From: Pseudomonadota bacterium
Lineage (GTDB): Bacteria > Myxococcota_A > UBA9160 > JADFDR01
Direction: 5' to 3'
DNA: 36,722 nt
Assembly (NCBI GenBank): GCA_003353845.1
Contig: PIVT01000038.1
Coordinates: 1-36,722 of the forward strand
Below are positions 1 to 9,594 of the stretch, one piece after another. The number at the start of each line of letters is the position of its first letter. Position 1 is the stretch's first letter. A program made the position numbers and the translations under genes. Below the pieces are notes generated by a model. The model was not told where the DNA came from. It saw only the letters and a list, made by a program, of their open reading frames with translations, and did not search any database.

Positions 1-4
1 TGAT

Positions 5-544
5 ATGGATTTAACGGCAACCGTCTATCGCTTTGATATCAGTTTGTCCGACGTGGATCGCGCGGTCTACGAGAATCTAGATTTGCGCCTGGCGCCCCAC
101 CAACTGGAGACACCTTCTTACCTACTCACTCGCATGCTGGCCTATTGCCTGGAGTATCGAGAAGGCATTGCCATGGCTCGCGGGATGTTTGATACACGCG
201 AGCCCGATTTGTGGGTACGCGATTTTACGGACCACGTCACACACTGGGTCGAGGTGGGCACGGCCAATGCCAAGGGCTTACACAAAGCCAGCAAGGCCGC
301 TGATCACGTCATTATCTATACCTATGACGATCCCGGCTTATTGAAATCCCAACTCTCGAAACAAAAGATTTATCGAGCCAAGGATATCCAGCTCTACAGT
401 ATTGATCCTGTCTTCATCAAGGAACTCGAGTCGGTCATGGATCGGCGCACAATTCTCGATCTCTATATCTGTTCGCGGGAAATTTTTGTCACCAGCGCTG
501 GCCGGAGTTTCTCAGGCCGCGTGATTAAACATCAACTCGAGTAA
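5..544 (+). CDS. yaeQ: YaeQ family protein
   Basis: This 179-residue protein matches the YaeQ family in length and layout. It has an N-terminal strand region (MDLTATVYRFDISLSDVDR), then a stretch around residues 35-75 with TRMLAYCLEY, ARGMFDTREPDLWVRD and the family-typical WVEVG. YaeQ proteins adopt a PD-(D/E)XK nuclease-like fold, but I know of no firmly established biochemical role. E. coli YaeQ has been linked to suppression of RfaH-related haemolysin defects, which gives no clear mechanism. The gene appears complete: the ATG is at base 5, so the ribosome-binding region lies outside the window. It is convergent with the patatin gene, with only 3 bp between the two stop codons. Confidence 0.9.
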   Translation: MDLTATVYRFDISLSDVDRAVYENLDLRLAPHQLETPSYLLTRMLAYCLEYREGIAMARGMFDTREPDLWVRDFTDHVTHWVEVGTANAKGLHKASKAADHVIIYTYDDPGLLKSQLSKQKIYRAKDIQLYSIDPVFIKELESVMDRRTILDLYICSREIFVTSAGRSFSGRVIKHQLE

Positions 545-547
545 GGC

Positions 548-1741
548 TCACGGGGTCAAGAATTTTCGGATTTCTTCTTCGCGCGCCATGGCATCGTGGT
601 AACCCAAATGAATCAACTCACGGCAGTAGGGTTTTTCAAACAACAAGTAGCTAACAATACTCGCGGCATTGGTGCGCGTGGCACCACTGTGGCGCAGGAA
701 GTAGCGAATGGTGCGCGGTAAGTCGTCTGCGTGTTTCGCGGCGATTTCGTCGAGGGACTGACTGGGGGAGATGTTCAGCATCTCCACGGGACGCAGGGTC
801 ATGCCATCCTTCGTTTTTACGCGGTCGGGGATCAATTTGATGATTCCGTTCATTCGTTCCAGACGTTCCATGTCCGCCTGCATACTGTCCAAGAAAGCGC
901 TGTCAAAAACATGCCCTGTAATCTTGGCGAGGGTCGGGTAATGCGGCGCTTCCTGCACTTCATAGTTCGCCGTGCGATCTTCACTCACCCCGATCACAAA
1001 TACGCGCGAGGCCCCCATGTGGATGGCCGGGCTAATGGGTGTCAGCTGACGAATGGCACCGTCACCAAAGTACTCCGTTCCAATTTTAACGGCGGGGAAG
1101 ATCAAGGGGATGGCGGAGGAGCCCATCAGGTGTTCAATGGTAATGGAGGCGCGTCGGCCAACCCTTCGGGCACGCTCCCATTCTGGAATTTCTGGATCCC
1201 CTTGGAAGAAGGTGTGGGACAACCCGGAGGTGTATCCCGCGGTCGTGATACTCAAAGCGTGAAGGTGGCCCTCGTCAATAGCGGTTTGAATACGATCTAG
1301 CTTGACCACATCCCGCAAGAACCCGCCCAGCGGTCGGTTGTCCAAGATGGACATGGCCTTGTTGGTATCACCGCCGCGAACCATGATATTGCGAACCCAA
1401 CGCAGTATGCCCACCACAATGGAAAAGAAGCCCGTTCGGTAAATACGCCCGGCATGAAAGTTGCCCCAAGCGTCTTCGAGTTGCTGAACACCGAGCCTGA
1501 AATTGGGAGTGCTACTGGCAAGTGTGGCGGCATTGATGGCACCTGCTGAGGTACCGCAAATAATCTCAAAGGGAGCTTCGACCTCCGCGGGTAGAATCTC
1601 GGCAATGGCTTTCAGGACGCCCACTTGATAGGAGGCGCGCGCACCTCCGCCCGACAGGATCAAGCCTGTCTTGCCTGGCGGCGCATCTCCAGTACCTACG
1701 GGAAGTCGTCGAAGAAACTCTTCCCATAATGTCGTTGGCAC
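548..1741 (-). CDS. Patatin-like phospholipase
   Basis: This is a bacterial patatin-domain serine lipase, a Ser-Asp dyad acyl hydrolase related to the RssA/YchK group, probably acting on phospholipids or other acyl esters. With the first ATG at 1756 as residue 1, the oxyanion loop GGGARASYQ lies at 36-44, the nucleophile elbow GTSAG at 68-72 (Ser70) and the catalytic Asp in FGDGA at Asp232. All core residues are present. No signal peptide is visible, so it is probably cytoplasmic or peripheral. I prefer the GTG at 1741 as start, because a GGAGG lies 8 bases upstream of it, while the ATG at 1756 has no Shine-Dalgarno sequence. Using the ATG adds 5 residues. It is convergent with yaeQ and divergent from the oligopeptidase gene across about 250 bp. 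Confidence 0.93.
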   Translation of the reverse strand: MPTTLWEEFLRRLPVGTGDAPPGKTGLILSGGGARASYQVGVLKAIAEILPAEVEAPFEIICGTSAGAINAATLASSTPNFRLGVQQLEDAWGNFHAGRIYRTGFFSIVVGILRWVRNIMVRGGDTNKAMSILDNRPLGGFLRDVVKLDRIQTAIDEGHLHALSITTAGYTSGLSHTFFQGDPEIPEWERARRVGRRASITIEHLMGSSAIPLIFPAVKIGTEYFGDGAIRQLTPISPAIHMGASRVFVIGVSEDRTANYEVQEAPHYPTLAKITGHVFDSAFLDSMQADMERLERMNGIIKLIPDRVKTKDGMTLRPVEMLNISPSQSLDEIAAKHADDLPRTIRYFLRHSGATRTNAASIVSYLLFEKPYCRELIHLGYHDAMAREEEIRKFLTP

Positions 1742-1998
1742 GACTTCAACCTCCATACATTGCTAATTGGCACGCGTCCTAATCAGGCTTATCGCCCTTT
1801 TGAACCCGGAACTTAATGGACTCTTTGCACCTTCATGAAATCTGTCCTAGCCCGCAATATCCAGCACGCGCGAATTGAAAAATCGGGTAGATTCAGAACC
1901 CAACCCAGAACATACGCAGCCAGAACGCAGTAAGGAAGATGATGCCAGACTCCCCATCCTGCGGCCTCGATGTAAGCCCCTAGTCCAAGGAAAAGTAC

Positions 1999-4089
1999 AT
2001 GCCCGACAGTAGTTCCAGCGACAACCCCCTCCTCCGCATCACGCGGAACATCCCCTTTGATGAGATTCAGGCGGAACATGTAGAACCCGCCATTGAAGTT
2101 TTATTGAGCGAGGCGCGAGCTGCGTTAGCGCAAATTTCGGAGCAAGAGGCCAAACCCAGCTTTGAAAACACTCTCCTCGCTTTGGAGGCCGCCACGGAGA
2201 AACTCGAAATCGTCAGCACCCTGGTGGGCCACTTGGAATCGGTGGCCACTAGCCCTGCCTTGCGCGAGGCGTATAACAAGGTGGACCCGCTCATCAGTGA
2301 GTTTTATTCCTCCATTCCTTTGAACGAAGGTTTGTGGAAGGCTCTGAAAGACTTTGAAAAAACGTCGGGAGCAGCGAATTTAAGCGGTGCCAAGAAGCGT
2401 TTCTTCCAAAAAACCATGGATGAATTTCGTCGCCACGGAGCCGAGTTGGACAGCGCTGGCAAGGAGCGACTCTCCGCCATCAATGTCGAACTCTCCCGCG
2501 TGACGACACTCTTCGGCCAACATGTTCTAGATGCCACCAACGCCTTCGAACTCTTGATTGAGGATGAGAGTCGACTGGCCGGGCTTCCCGATGATGCTCG
2601 GGAAGCGGCGCGCCAAAGCGCTGCATCAAAAGACAAGCCCGGCTGGCGTTTCACCTTACAGGCGCCCAGCTTCATTCCGGCCATGACCTACCTGGAGGAT
2701 CGCAGCATTCGCGAGCAGATCTATCGGGCGCAGTCGACCCTGGCCAGTGTCGGGGAGTTCGACAATCGAGAACTCGTCGCCCAAATCCTTTCCTTGCGCG
2801 GCGAAAAGGCCACACTGCTGGGCTTTGAAAATTTTGCGGATCTTGTGCTCCACGAACGCATGGCCCGAACAGGAAAGGATGCTCAGCGTTTTTGTAGCGA
2901 GCTGAAGGACAAGGCCATCGTTGGTTTCATGCGTGAAAACCTGGAGTTAGAAGAGTTTTACAGAAAACACTTGAATAAAGATGACGCAGATGCCGCTCCC
3001 TTGGAAGCTTGGGATCTGGCCTACTGGGCTGAAAAACAGCGGCAATCCGAGCACGATTTCGATGAAGAGCAACTCCGACCCTATTTCCCGCTCCCTACGG
3101 TGATTCAGGGCATGTTCGAGTTGGTTCAGCGCCTCTATGGGATCAGGCTTGAGGAAGTAAAGGGGCAGCCCGGTTGGGATGAGGGCGTGCTGTTATACCA
3201 GATTATTGATGGGGATGAGGCCAGCACCAACCTCGGTTCGTTCTACGTGGATTTGTTTCCTCGTGAAAACAAACGCGGCGGTGCCTGGATGAATGCCTTT
3301 ATCACCGGTGGCCCGAAGGAGAATTCGTTCGAACCCCATGTAGGCCTGATCTGCGGAAACCTCACGCCGCCCGTGGGTGAGCGGCCCGCCCTGCTCTGCC
3401 ATCGAGATGTAGAAACTCTCTTCCATGAGTTCGGGCATCTCCTACATCATCTGCTCAGTCGCTCCGAGATTCGAAGTCAGGCGGGGACAAATGTAGTTTG
3501 GGATTTTGTCGAGCTGCCCTCCCAAATCATGGAAAACTGGTGCTGGAATCGGGAGTCCTTGGATCTTGTTTCTGCGCATTTTGAAAGCGGCGAAAAGATT
3601 CCAGATGACCTGTTTGAACGCATGATCGGAGCCCGCAATTTTCGCAGTGCCTACGCCATGATGCGTCAACTCGGTTTTTCCATGGTGGATCTGGCCTTGC
3701 ACATGGATTACGAACCTGGCCGAGACGGCAGTGTCAGTGAGTTCGCCCTGGCCCTCACGCGGGAATTTTCAGCCGTGCCACTGCCCGATGACTATTCCAT
3801 GATCACCAGTTTCGGCCATCTCTTTGGTAGTTCCGTGGGCTATGGCGCGGGCTACTATTCCTATAAATGGGCCGAAGTCCTCGATGCCGATGCCTTCACC
3901 CGCTTCGAGAAAGAAGGCGTCTTCAACCGCAGCGTGGGGGAAAGCTTTCGCCGCGAAATCCTCGAGCGAGGGGATAGCGAGGATGCCTTGGTTTTATTTA
4001 GAAACTTCATGGGGCGTGACCCCAACCCCGACGCCATCCTGATACGCTCAGGGCTGCTGAAAATCGAATTAGGAGAAGAATCAGAATGA
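1999..4089 (+). CDS. prlC: Oligopeptidase A (M3 family zinc metallopeptidase)
   Basis: This 696-residue soluble peptidase degrades short peptides, including cleaved signal peptides, in the cytoplasm. The M3 zinc site is intact: HEFGH at residues 476-480 supplies two His ligands and the catalytic Glu477. The third ligand is Glu505 in FVELPSQ, 29 residues after the first His, which is the spacing known from thimet oligopeptidase. The C-terminal GYGAGYYSYKWAEVLDADAF block that binds substrate in this family is also present. The length fits E. coli PrlC (about 680). The start is supported by AAGGAA a few bases upstream. The stop overlaps the ATG of the dehydrogenase gene in an ATGA (4086-4089), so the two are likely co-translated. 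Confidence 0.97.
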   Translation: MPDSSSSDNPLLRITRNIPFDEIQAEHVEPAIEVLLSEARAALAQISEQEAKPSFENTLLALEAATEKLEIVSTLVGHLESVATSPALREAYNKVDPLISEFYSSIPLNEGLWKALKDFEKTSGAANLSGAKKRFFQKTMDEFRRHGAELDSAGKERLSAINVELSRVTTLFGQHVLDATNAFELLIEDESRLAGLPDDAREAARQSAASKDKPGWRFTLQAPSFIPAMTYLEDRSIREQIYRAQSTLASVGEFDNRELVAQILSLRGEKATLLGFENFADLVLHERMARTGKDAQRFCSELKDKAIVGFMRENLELEEFYRKHLNKDDADAAPLEAWDLAYWAEKQRQSEHDFDEEQLRPYFPLPTVIQGMFELVQRLYGIRLEEVKGQPGWDEGVLLYQIIDGDEASTNLGSFYVDLFPRENKRGGAWMNAFITGGPKENSFEPHVGLICGNLTPPVGERPALLCHRDVETLFHEFGHLLHHLLSRSEIRSQAGTNVVWDFVELPSQIMENWCWNRESLDLVSAHFESGEKIPDDLFERMIGARNFRSAYAMMRQLGFSMVDLALHMDYEPGRDGSVSEFALALTREFSAVPLPDDYSMITSFGHLFGSSVGYGAGYYSYKWAEVLDADAFTRFEKEGVFNRSVGESFRREILERGDSEDALVLFRNFMGRDPNPDAILIRSGLLKIELGEESE

Positions 4090-4967
4090 GCGACGGACCT
4101 CAGCTGTTGGGAAAGACTTGCATGATCACCGGTGCCAGCAATGGCATTGGAAAAGCTGCAGCGCACGAACTCGCAAAAGAAGGGGCGGAACTTTTGCTGG
4201 TTTGTCGGGATGCTCAACGCGCACAGGCGACGGTTGAAGAAATCAAGCAGCGCAGCGGCAACCCAAAGGTGGAATACCTACTGGCGGATTTATCCTCACA
4301 GGCCGATACCCGTCGCATGGCCAATGAATTCCTGGCCAGCGGTAAACCCCTGCACATTCTGCTCAATAACGCGGGGGCCGTTGTCCAATTCCGCAGCGAA
4401 ACGGTCGATGGCATTGAAACCACCTTTGCCTTGAATCATCTGGCTTATTTTCTCTTAACCAACCTTTTGCTGGACCGACTTCGCGAAAGCAGTCCCGCTC
4501 GCATCGTGAATGTCTCCTCCGATGCACACAAGCGCGCCTTTCACGGAATCAACTTCGACGATATCGAGGGCAAGAAAAGCTATGGCACCTTGAAAGCCTA
4601 CGGACAATCCAAGCTGGCCAATATCCTTTTTACCAAGGAACTCGCCAGCCGACTGGAGGGAAGTGGCGTAACGGTGAATTGCCTGCATCCCGGTTTCGTT
4701 GCTTCGCGCTTTGGCCATAACAACGGTCGGTTTATGCAAGGTGTCATGAGCTTCATTCAGGTCTTTGGACGAACCAATGAAAAGGGCAGCGAGAGTTCAG
4801 TGTACCTCTGCGCCTCTCCTGAGGTCGAACACATGAACGGAGAATACATTTATGATTGCAAAGTCACCCAACCGACGGAACATGCCCTGGATCGCGAGGC
4901 AGCCAAGCGACTGTGGCAACTGAGCGCTGAAATGACCGGGCTCGCTGATTCCCAACCAGGGAGTTAA
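4086..4967 (+). CDS. Short-chain dehydrogenase/reductase (retinol dehydrogenase-like)
   Basis: This is a 293-residue NAD(P)-dependent Rossmann-fold oxidoreductase. The dinucleotide-binding TGASNGIG is at residues 15-22, the structural NNAG at 94-97, the catalytic Ser near 144-145 in VNVSSDAHK, and the catalytic pair in YGQSK at Tyr172 and Lys176. The overall layout (ALNHLAYFLLTNLLLD, then VNCLHPGFVASRFG) resembles the retinol-dehydrogenase/WW-oxidoreductase group. Substrate cannot be predicted, because bacterial members of this group are poorly characterised. It is translationally coupled to prlC by a 4-bp ATGA overlap, but no functional link is obvious. Its stop codon TAA shares the bases TTAA (4964-4967) with the stop of the convergent peptide transporter gene. 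Confidence 0.95.
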   Translation: MSDGPQLLGKTCMITGASNGIGKAAAHELAKEGAELLLVCRDAQRAQATVEEIKQRSGNPKVEYLLADLSSQADTRRMANEFLASGKPLHILLNNAGAVVQFRSETVDGIETTFALNHLAYFLLTNLLLDRLRESSPARIVNVSSDAHKRAFHGINFDDIEGKKSYGTLKAYGQSKLANILFTKELASRLEGSGVTVNCLHPGFVASRFGHNNGRFMQGVMSFIQVFGRTNEKGSESSVYLCASPEVEHMNGEYIYDCKVTQPTEHALDREAAKRLWQLSAEMTGLADSQPGS

Positions 4968-6307
4968 ACCCCTTCGTCTTGGATGTAGCGTTTTTCTTTA
5001 AAGCCTTTGGCATAGGGGATGAAGACAAGTGCCGTCAGCAACATGGTACCTGCGAAAAACAGGTAATAACCCGCACCTGAAAGTGCGCTGCCGCCGCCTC
5101 CCATGAGAATCAGTTTGTTCACCAAGGCGGTGAAGCCGTTTCCAATAGCGACGCTTAGCAGCCAAAAGGACATCACCAAGGATTTCATCTTTCGCGGCGA
5201 TTGCGTGTAGAAGAATTCCAAGCCTGTGATTGAAACCATGACCTCGGCCGAGGTCAGCACGAGATAAGCCAAGGCCTGCCAGGCGATGCTGGGTTGATCC
5301 CCCAGGCCGATCCGATATTCAATCCAAGCCGGTATCAAAAAGGCGATGACCGTTACGAAGAAACCGATACTGATCTTTCGCAGGGGTGTAAGCGGAAAGA
5401 ACTTATTGATGAAGGGGTAAACCACGTAGGCAAAGAAAGGCACGAGAATGATAATCAGGACCGGATTCCAGCCCTGCATCTGCGCGCTCATAATCGTGAA
5501 GCCAAACACCTCGCGATTCATTTTCTCGCCCTGCTCCACCCAACTCGAAGCGGTCTGATCGAATAGGGACCAGAACATGGCGACGAAAAGAATGATGCCG
5601 CCCAGCCGGAGCAGAGTCTTGAGACCTTCGGCACTCATGGTCTCTTTGACAAAGGCGTTCCCTCCAGCGGGAACATGAACAAAGCGTCGACGCCCCAACC
5701 AGAAAACAAAGGTGGCCAGGGCCATGAGCACACCTGGCGTACCAAAGGCGACGTGGGGTCCCATGGTTCGCAACAGGTAGGGCACCGCGAGCGTGGAAAT
5801 CGCGGCACCGGCATTGATGGCGATATAAAACCAAGCAAAGGCCTTTTCGAGCAGGTGTGCGTTGCTCCGCCCGAATTGATCTCCCACATGCGCCGACACA
5901 CAGGGCTTGATTCCTCCGGCACCGATGGCGATCAACATAAGCCCCCAGAACAATCCCGTGCGGGTGTCATCCAAGGCCAGCGCCAGATGCCCTAGACAGT
6001 AAATGCACGAAAGAGCCAAAATCGTTCGATATTTCCCGAGGAGATAATCGGAACAAAGCGCGCCCAGAAAGGGAGTTATATAGACCGCCATAACAAAGGT
6101 GTGGAGATAGACTTTCGCTTCGCCGTCGCTGAAATAAGCCGCTTCACCAGAAGCATTGACGATGTACTGCGTCATGAAGATGAAAAGGATGGCCTTCATG
6201 CCGTAAAAGCTGAAGCGCTCGGCGGCCTCGTTTCCGATGATGTAAGGAAGGCCCGTTGGGAAATTGCTCCGCACCTCTGGCACGGTGCGATAGTTGGAAC
6301 CTCCCAT
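4964..6307 (-). CDS. POT-family proton-dependent peptide transporter
   Basis: This is an inner-membrane major-facilitator protein of the POT/PTR family that imports di- and tripeptides with protons. From the chosen start (447 residues) the first helix carries the family signature ExxERFxxYG as Glu27, Glu30, Arg31, Phe32 and Tyr35-Gly36. A second signature region follows in the helix with GALCSDYLLGKYRT. About a dozen hydrophobic segments can be read. The ATG at 6307 is preferred over an in-frame upstream codon at 6370, because GGAGG sits 5 bases before it and the upstream 21 residues look non-homologous. At 447 residues it is slightly shorter than typical bacterial POT proteins (about 490-500). 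It is convergent with the dehydrogenase gene, with a 4-bp overlap. Confidence 0.94.
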   Translation of the reverse strand: MGGSNYRTVPEVRSNFPTGLPYIIGNEAAERFSFYGMKAILFIFMTQYIVNASGEAAYFSDGEAKVYLHTFVMAVYITPFLGALCSDYLLGKYRTILALSCIYCLGHLALALDDTRTGLFWGLMLIAIGAGGIKPCVSAHVGDQFGRSNAHLLEKAFAWFYIAINAGAAISTLAVPYLLRTMGPHVAFGTPGVLMALATFVFWLGRRRFVHVPAGGNAFVKETMSAEGLKTLLRLGGIILFVAMFWSLFDQTASSWVEQGEKMNREVFGFTIMSAQMQGWNPVLIIILVPFFAYVVYPFINKFFPLTPLRKISIGFFVTVIAFLIPAWIEYRIGLGDQPSIAWQALAYLVLTSAEVMVSITGLEFFYTQSPRKMKSLVMSFWLLSVAIGNGFTALVNKLILMGGGGSALSGAGYYLFFAGTMLLTALVFIPYAKGFKEKRYIQDEGV

Positions 6308-6374
6308 TTTGGCCTCCGGGTCTGCTTCTTTAAAAAAACCACATGCTGCGTCAGCGTATTCCCAACACAAAGAG

Positions 6375-6404
6375 ACAGTAGGCGCTCTGAACGCCGCTGG
6401 TCAA
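6375..6404 (-). promoter_or_regulatory. Candidate sigma-70 promoter for the peptide transporter gene
   Basis: Reading the minus strand, TTGACC (6399-6404) is followed after 18 bases by TACTGT (6375-6380). This lies about 70 bp upstream of the transporter ATG at 6307. The match is fair, with a good -35, a modest -10 and a slightly long spacer. It is inferred from pattern only. Confidence 0.3.
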
Positions 6405-6506
6405 TTGTGTCCGCTCTCCGCTATTCTTTAACTTATTGCGCTTTGCGGGAAGGGACCGGGTATCTTTAGAGAAAAGCATAAACTCGAAATCGGGCCGCCT
6501 CGATCT

Positions 6507-7616
6507 GTGGGGAAGCTAGAGATTCTCTTTGGCCTCCTTGTGCTGCTCATGTGCTACGCCGCGTTTTACCCCTTTCGCTTTTCGCCAACAAACCAAGTGG
6601 GCTGGTTGCAAAGTGAACCGGGCATCCAATTCACCAAACGTTCCATCGGCTATTCCGAGGGTTCCTTTTCCTGGGAAACAGAGGAATTGGTCCGCTCCAT
6701 CAGCATCGAATTCTGGATCGAACCCGAAAACGAGCCCTATAACCACCTGGGCCACATTCTTCAATTCTATGACGGTCAGGCCACTTCTCCCCTGGTCATC
6801 GCTCAATGGAAATCGGGTTTGGTGCTGCGCAGCCGACTTGAGGAACCCAATTCAGGTAAGAGATTTTGGGAGATGGGGGTTCGTGAGTCGCTTACGGCGG
6901 GGCAACGGCATTTCATCAGTGTTACTTCGAGCCCCGAAGAAGGTACGACGATCTATGTGGACGGTGCCCCCCAAAATCGCCTCTGGAATCGAACGATTAT
7001 TTCAGAAAAGATTCCCTTTGAAGGCCAGTTGGTGCTCGGTTGTGCTTCGGGTGGCGCCGGGCCCTTCTATGGCCAGCTGTATGGTGTGGGTGTTTACGCG
7101 CGCGCACTCTCCGAAGAAGAGGTGGCGGAGCATTGGAACATCGTACAAGAATCGGGTTGGCGGCCGCTGACGGGAACCGCAAACCTCAAGGCCTTGTACC
7201 CCATGGACGAAGGCGGCGGCAACAGCGTTGCGGACCTCACGCCCAGCTCCAATAGCATCGCCCTACCCGAAAGCTTCTCCCCCTTGCGTCGGGGCCTGTT
7301 GGATCTCCCCAACGCACAAGACAGAACCTCTGCCTGGTTCTTCAACGACTTCATTCGCAATCTCGCGGGCTTTCTTCCCTTTGGGCTGCTGCTTACGCTA
7401 CTGGCTCGAAAGGAGCGACAGTTTCCTGCCCGATCGCTGATCGTGCTGGTCACGCTGGCAGGTTTCGGGCTGAGCATGGCCATTGAACTGATACAGGTAG
7501 CCCTTCCTGCCAGGCATTCCTCGCTCACCGATGTGGTGTTTAATGCCGCAGGTGCCATGCTCGGTGTGCTTTGCGCCCTGTTCTGGCTTCAACGTTCGGG
7601 CCAGACCAAACCCTAG
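6507..7616 (+). CDS. LamG-like lectin domain / VanZ-like membrane protein
   Basis: This 369-residue protein has three parts. An N-terminal membrane helix (about residues 4-22, LEILFGLLVLLMCYAAFYPF) is followed by an extracytoplasmic concanavalin A-like LamG domain (about 30-235). That domain has the typical strand patterns ISIEFWIEP, ISVTSSPEEGTTIYVDGAP and FYGQLYGVGVYARALSEEEV. A C-terminal VanZ-like part (about 275-365) has two or three helices and the family motif around ELIQVALPARHSSLTDVVFNAAGAMLG. VanZ proteins are linked to teicoplanin resistance in enterococci, but in Gram-negatives their role is unknown. The start is a GTG without a convincing Shine-Dalgarno. An ATG at 6549 would cut into the first helix. 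The gene is divergent from the peptide transporter. Confidence 0.85.
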   Translation: MGKLEILFGLLVLLMCYAAFYPFRFSPTNQVGWLQSEPGIQFTKRSIGYSEGSFSWETEELVRSISIEFWIEPENEPYNHLGHILQFYDGQATSPLVIAQWKSGLVLRSRLEEPNSGKRFWEMGVRESLTAGQRHFISVTSSPEEGTTIYVDGAPQNRLWNRTIISEKIPFEGQLVLGCASGGAGPFYGQLYGVGVYARALSEEEVAEHWNIVQESGWRPLTGTANLKALYPMDEGGGNSVADLTPSSNSIALPESFSPLRRGLLDLPNAQDRTSAWFFNDFIRNLAGFLPFGLLLTLLARKERQFPARSLIVLVTLAGFGLSMAIELIQVALPARHSSLTDVVFNAAGAMLGVLCALFWLQRSGQTKP

Positions 7617-7893
7617 CCAGGACTAGTCTGCGACAATCTGAATCATTCCAGGGCTCTATTTCCAGTAACAGCTGAGTAGTTGCCGCTTATTTGCTAGCGC
7701 TTTGCATTCTGCAATAAATCACCAAAAGCCTTGGATTCTGAACGTCACTTAGCCTCCTGAACTGGCACTCACCTATGGAGAAATCCGATTCCGGCGTGGG
7801 GATTCCCTCGCCGTGCTCCAAGACTGTAAAGCGAGTAGTGACCTCATTGGATGTGAGTGCTTGCTGAAAGAACTGAGGGAACTGAGGGAAATC

Positions 7894-9594
7894 ATGAGGC
7901 CGTTCGCTGGACTTCAGCGCATGTTAAAGAAGAGTCTGCGCACTCTTCCTTCTCGCATTAGCTTGTTCGTGTTTGGCACCACCTTCATCACGACGGCGGT
8001 GTGCGCCTACATCAGCATCAGCAGCTTCCAACAATTCCTTGATCAACGCATTGATGAAAAATTCCCAAGCATTCTCGTGGAAACGGCAGGCAAAATTGAA
8101 CACTGGTACCAGGCCCTGGTCTTTGGCATGGAATCCTATGGCGATACCAGGGGCCTGATCCCCAGGGACGCAACGGCTTTAGAGATTCGAAATTCCAGTG
8201 AGACTCTTGGATTCCGTCAACAGACAGCGGATCAACTCGCAGATTTCCTCGATCACTCAACTCGCATCAACGGCCTCTTTATGTTGACCGACCAAGGGGA
8301 TGAGATCGCGTGGTCGGGTCGTCGTCCAAGCATGAAGCAACCACATTTGCGAAAACTGGCCGACGTTGAGAGTCCCGCTGTTTCCAATCTCGTTCGGTTA
8401 GAAGACGAAGTATTTCAATTCGTATCCATCCCCCTCTTGAATCAGGACGAGGAAAAAGTTGCGAGCCTACACGCCATCGTGGATCTCGGTGTCTTACTCC
8501 CATTGCTGAAAAGTGATCAGATCGGAGAATCCGGGCGAATTTTCATCCTCGATGAGGCGGGACAGCCTTTCCTTCTTCAGCAAATAGAAGCTGGCTACCG
8601 CTATGCAGTTCCCCAGGAGGGGCTCAACAGCCAGGTGGAACGCTATAAGAACGATGCCGAAGATCGTGTGATTGGCACTTCGATTCCTTTTGGGCATTTT
8701 GGCTGGACACTGAATGTCGAAGAATTACAAAGCGAAGCCTTTGCCCCACGAACGGCAATTGTGCGAAAGGTCCTCGCACTCAATCTCACCATCATTCTTT
8801 TCTTTTCGGGGATTTCGATTTTATTGGCGAGAACGATTTCGCGACCCGTTCGAGAGCTGGCCGTGGCCGCTCGCCGTATCACCGATGGTGAAACCGATGT
8901 CGTGATCATGGAGCGCTCTGCACACGATGAAATCGCGCTCCTGACCCTGGCCTTTAATCGCATGTCCAAAAAGCTCTACCATAATCAGGTTGAGTTAAAG
9001 GAAAAACAGAAGCGAATTGAAACCAGCAACGTACAGCTCAAAGCCCAGAACCATGAGTTACAGAGTATGATTGAAACGCTCAACCGGCTTTCCATCACCG
9101 ACGGTCTCACAAAGCTGTACAACCACCGCTATTTCCAGCAGCAACTACGAGTCGAAATAGCGCGTGCCACGCGTTCCAAGACGCCGCTTTTTATCGTGTT
9201 GATTGACATTGATAACTTCAAGAACCTGAACGATCACTACGGTCATGCCGCTGGAGATTTAACCTTGGTACGCGTGGCTGACATCATGCGAGAACAGATC
9301 CGTGAAAATGACCTTTTGGCGCGGTATGGTGGTGAGGAATTTGCCTTGGTACCCGGGCAGACCGACCTTGAAGGCGCGCTGTCCCTGGCTGAGAAAATCC
9401 GTATGGCCGTTGGCAACGCACGCTTCCAACTCGACACCTCGAGCGTTGCAGAAAAAGTTACCATCACTGTCTCGGTTGGTGTGGCGCATTACACCGGGGA
9501 TCTGAAGCAAAGCTTCAATCATGCCGACCAAGCACTGTATCGAGCCAAAGGTGATGGCAAGGATTGTGTTCGCCTCTACGGAGTGGAAACTTAA
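7894..9594 (+). CDS. Membrane-bound sensor diguanylate cyclase (HAMP-GGDEF)
   Basis: This 566-residue signalling enzyme should make cyclic di-GMP from two GTP. The order is: membrane helix at about 22-42; a large periplasmic sensor region (about 45-290, Cache-like in layout, ligand unknown); a second helix at about 293-313; a HAMP linker starting at [20 protein letters not shown]; a short coiled coil; and the GGDEF domain. The active-site motif is GGEEF at 479-483. An RxxD inhibitory site (REND) stands exactly five residues before it, so product feedback inhibition is expected. There is no EAL domain. The ATG at 7894 is preferred: it follows two tandem copies of a 9-base unit (7871-7888) that each contain GAGGG. 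An upstream GTG at 7813 would add 27 residues. Its stop shares TTAA (9591-9594) with the stop of purL. Confidence 0.94.
   Translation: MRPFAGLQRMLKKSLRTLPSRISLFVFGTTFITTAVCAYISISSFQQFLDQRIDEKFPSILVETAGKIEHWYQALVFGMESYGDTRGLIPRDATALEIRNSSETLGFRQQTADQLADFLDHSTRINGLFMLTDQGDEIAWSGRRPSMKQPHLRKLADVESPAVSNLVRLEDEVFQFVSIPLLNQDEEKVASLHAIVDLGVLLPLLKSDQIGESGRIFILDEAGQPFLLQQIEAGYRYAVPQEGLNSQVERYKNDAEDRVIGTSIPFGHFGWTLNVEELQSEAFAPRTAIVRKVLALNLTIILFFSGISILLARTISRPVRELAVAARRITDGETDVVIMERSAHDEIALLTLAFNRMSKKLYHNQVELKEKQKRIETSNVQLKAQNHELQSMIETLNRLSITDGLTKLYNHRYFQQQLRVEIARATRSKTPLFIVLIDIDNFKNLNDHYGHAAGDLTLVRVADIMREQIRENDLLARYGGEEFALVPGQTDLEGALSLAEKIRMAVGNARFQLDTSSVAEKVTITVSVGVAHYTGDLKQSFNHADQALYRAKGDGKDCVRLYGVET

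Noticed and set aside
1813-2079. An 88-residue minus-strand opening with two hydrophobic stretches between the patatin and oligopeptidase genes
   Set aside because: Its only start lies 80 bp inside the well-supported oligopeptidase gene on the other strand, and no GTG or TTG further in offers an alternative. The hydrophobic part faintly recalls membrane permease segments, but no family is recognisable.
7775-7870. A short opening of about 30 codons upstream of the diguanylate cyclase gene
   Set aside because: It has no convincing ribosome-binding site or recognisable content. It is more likely leader sequence of the cyclase transcript.
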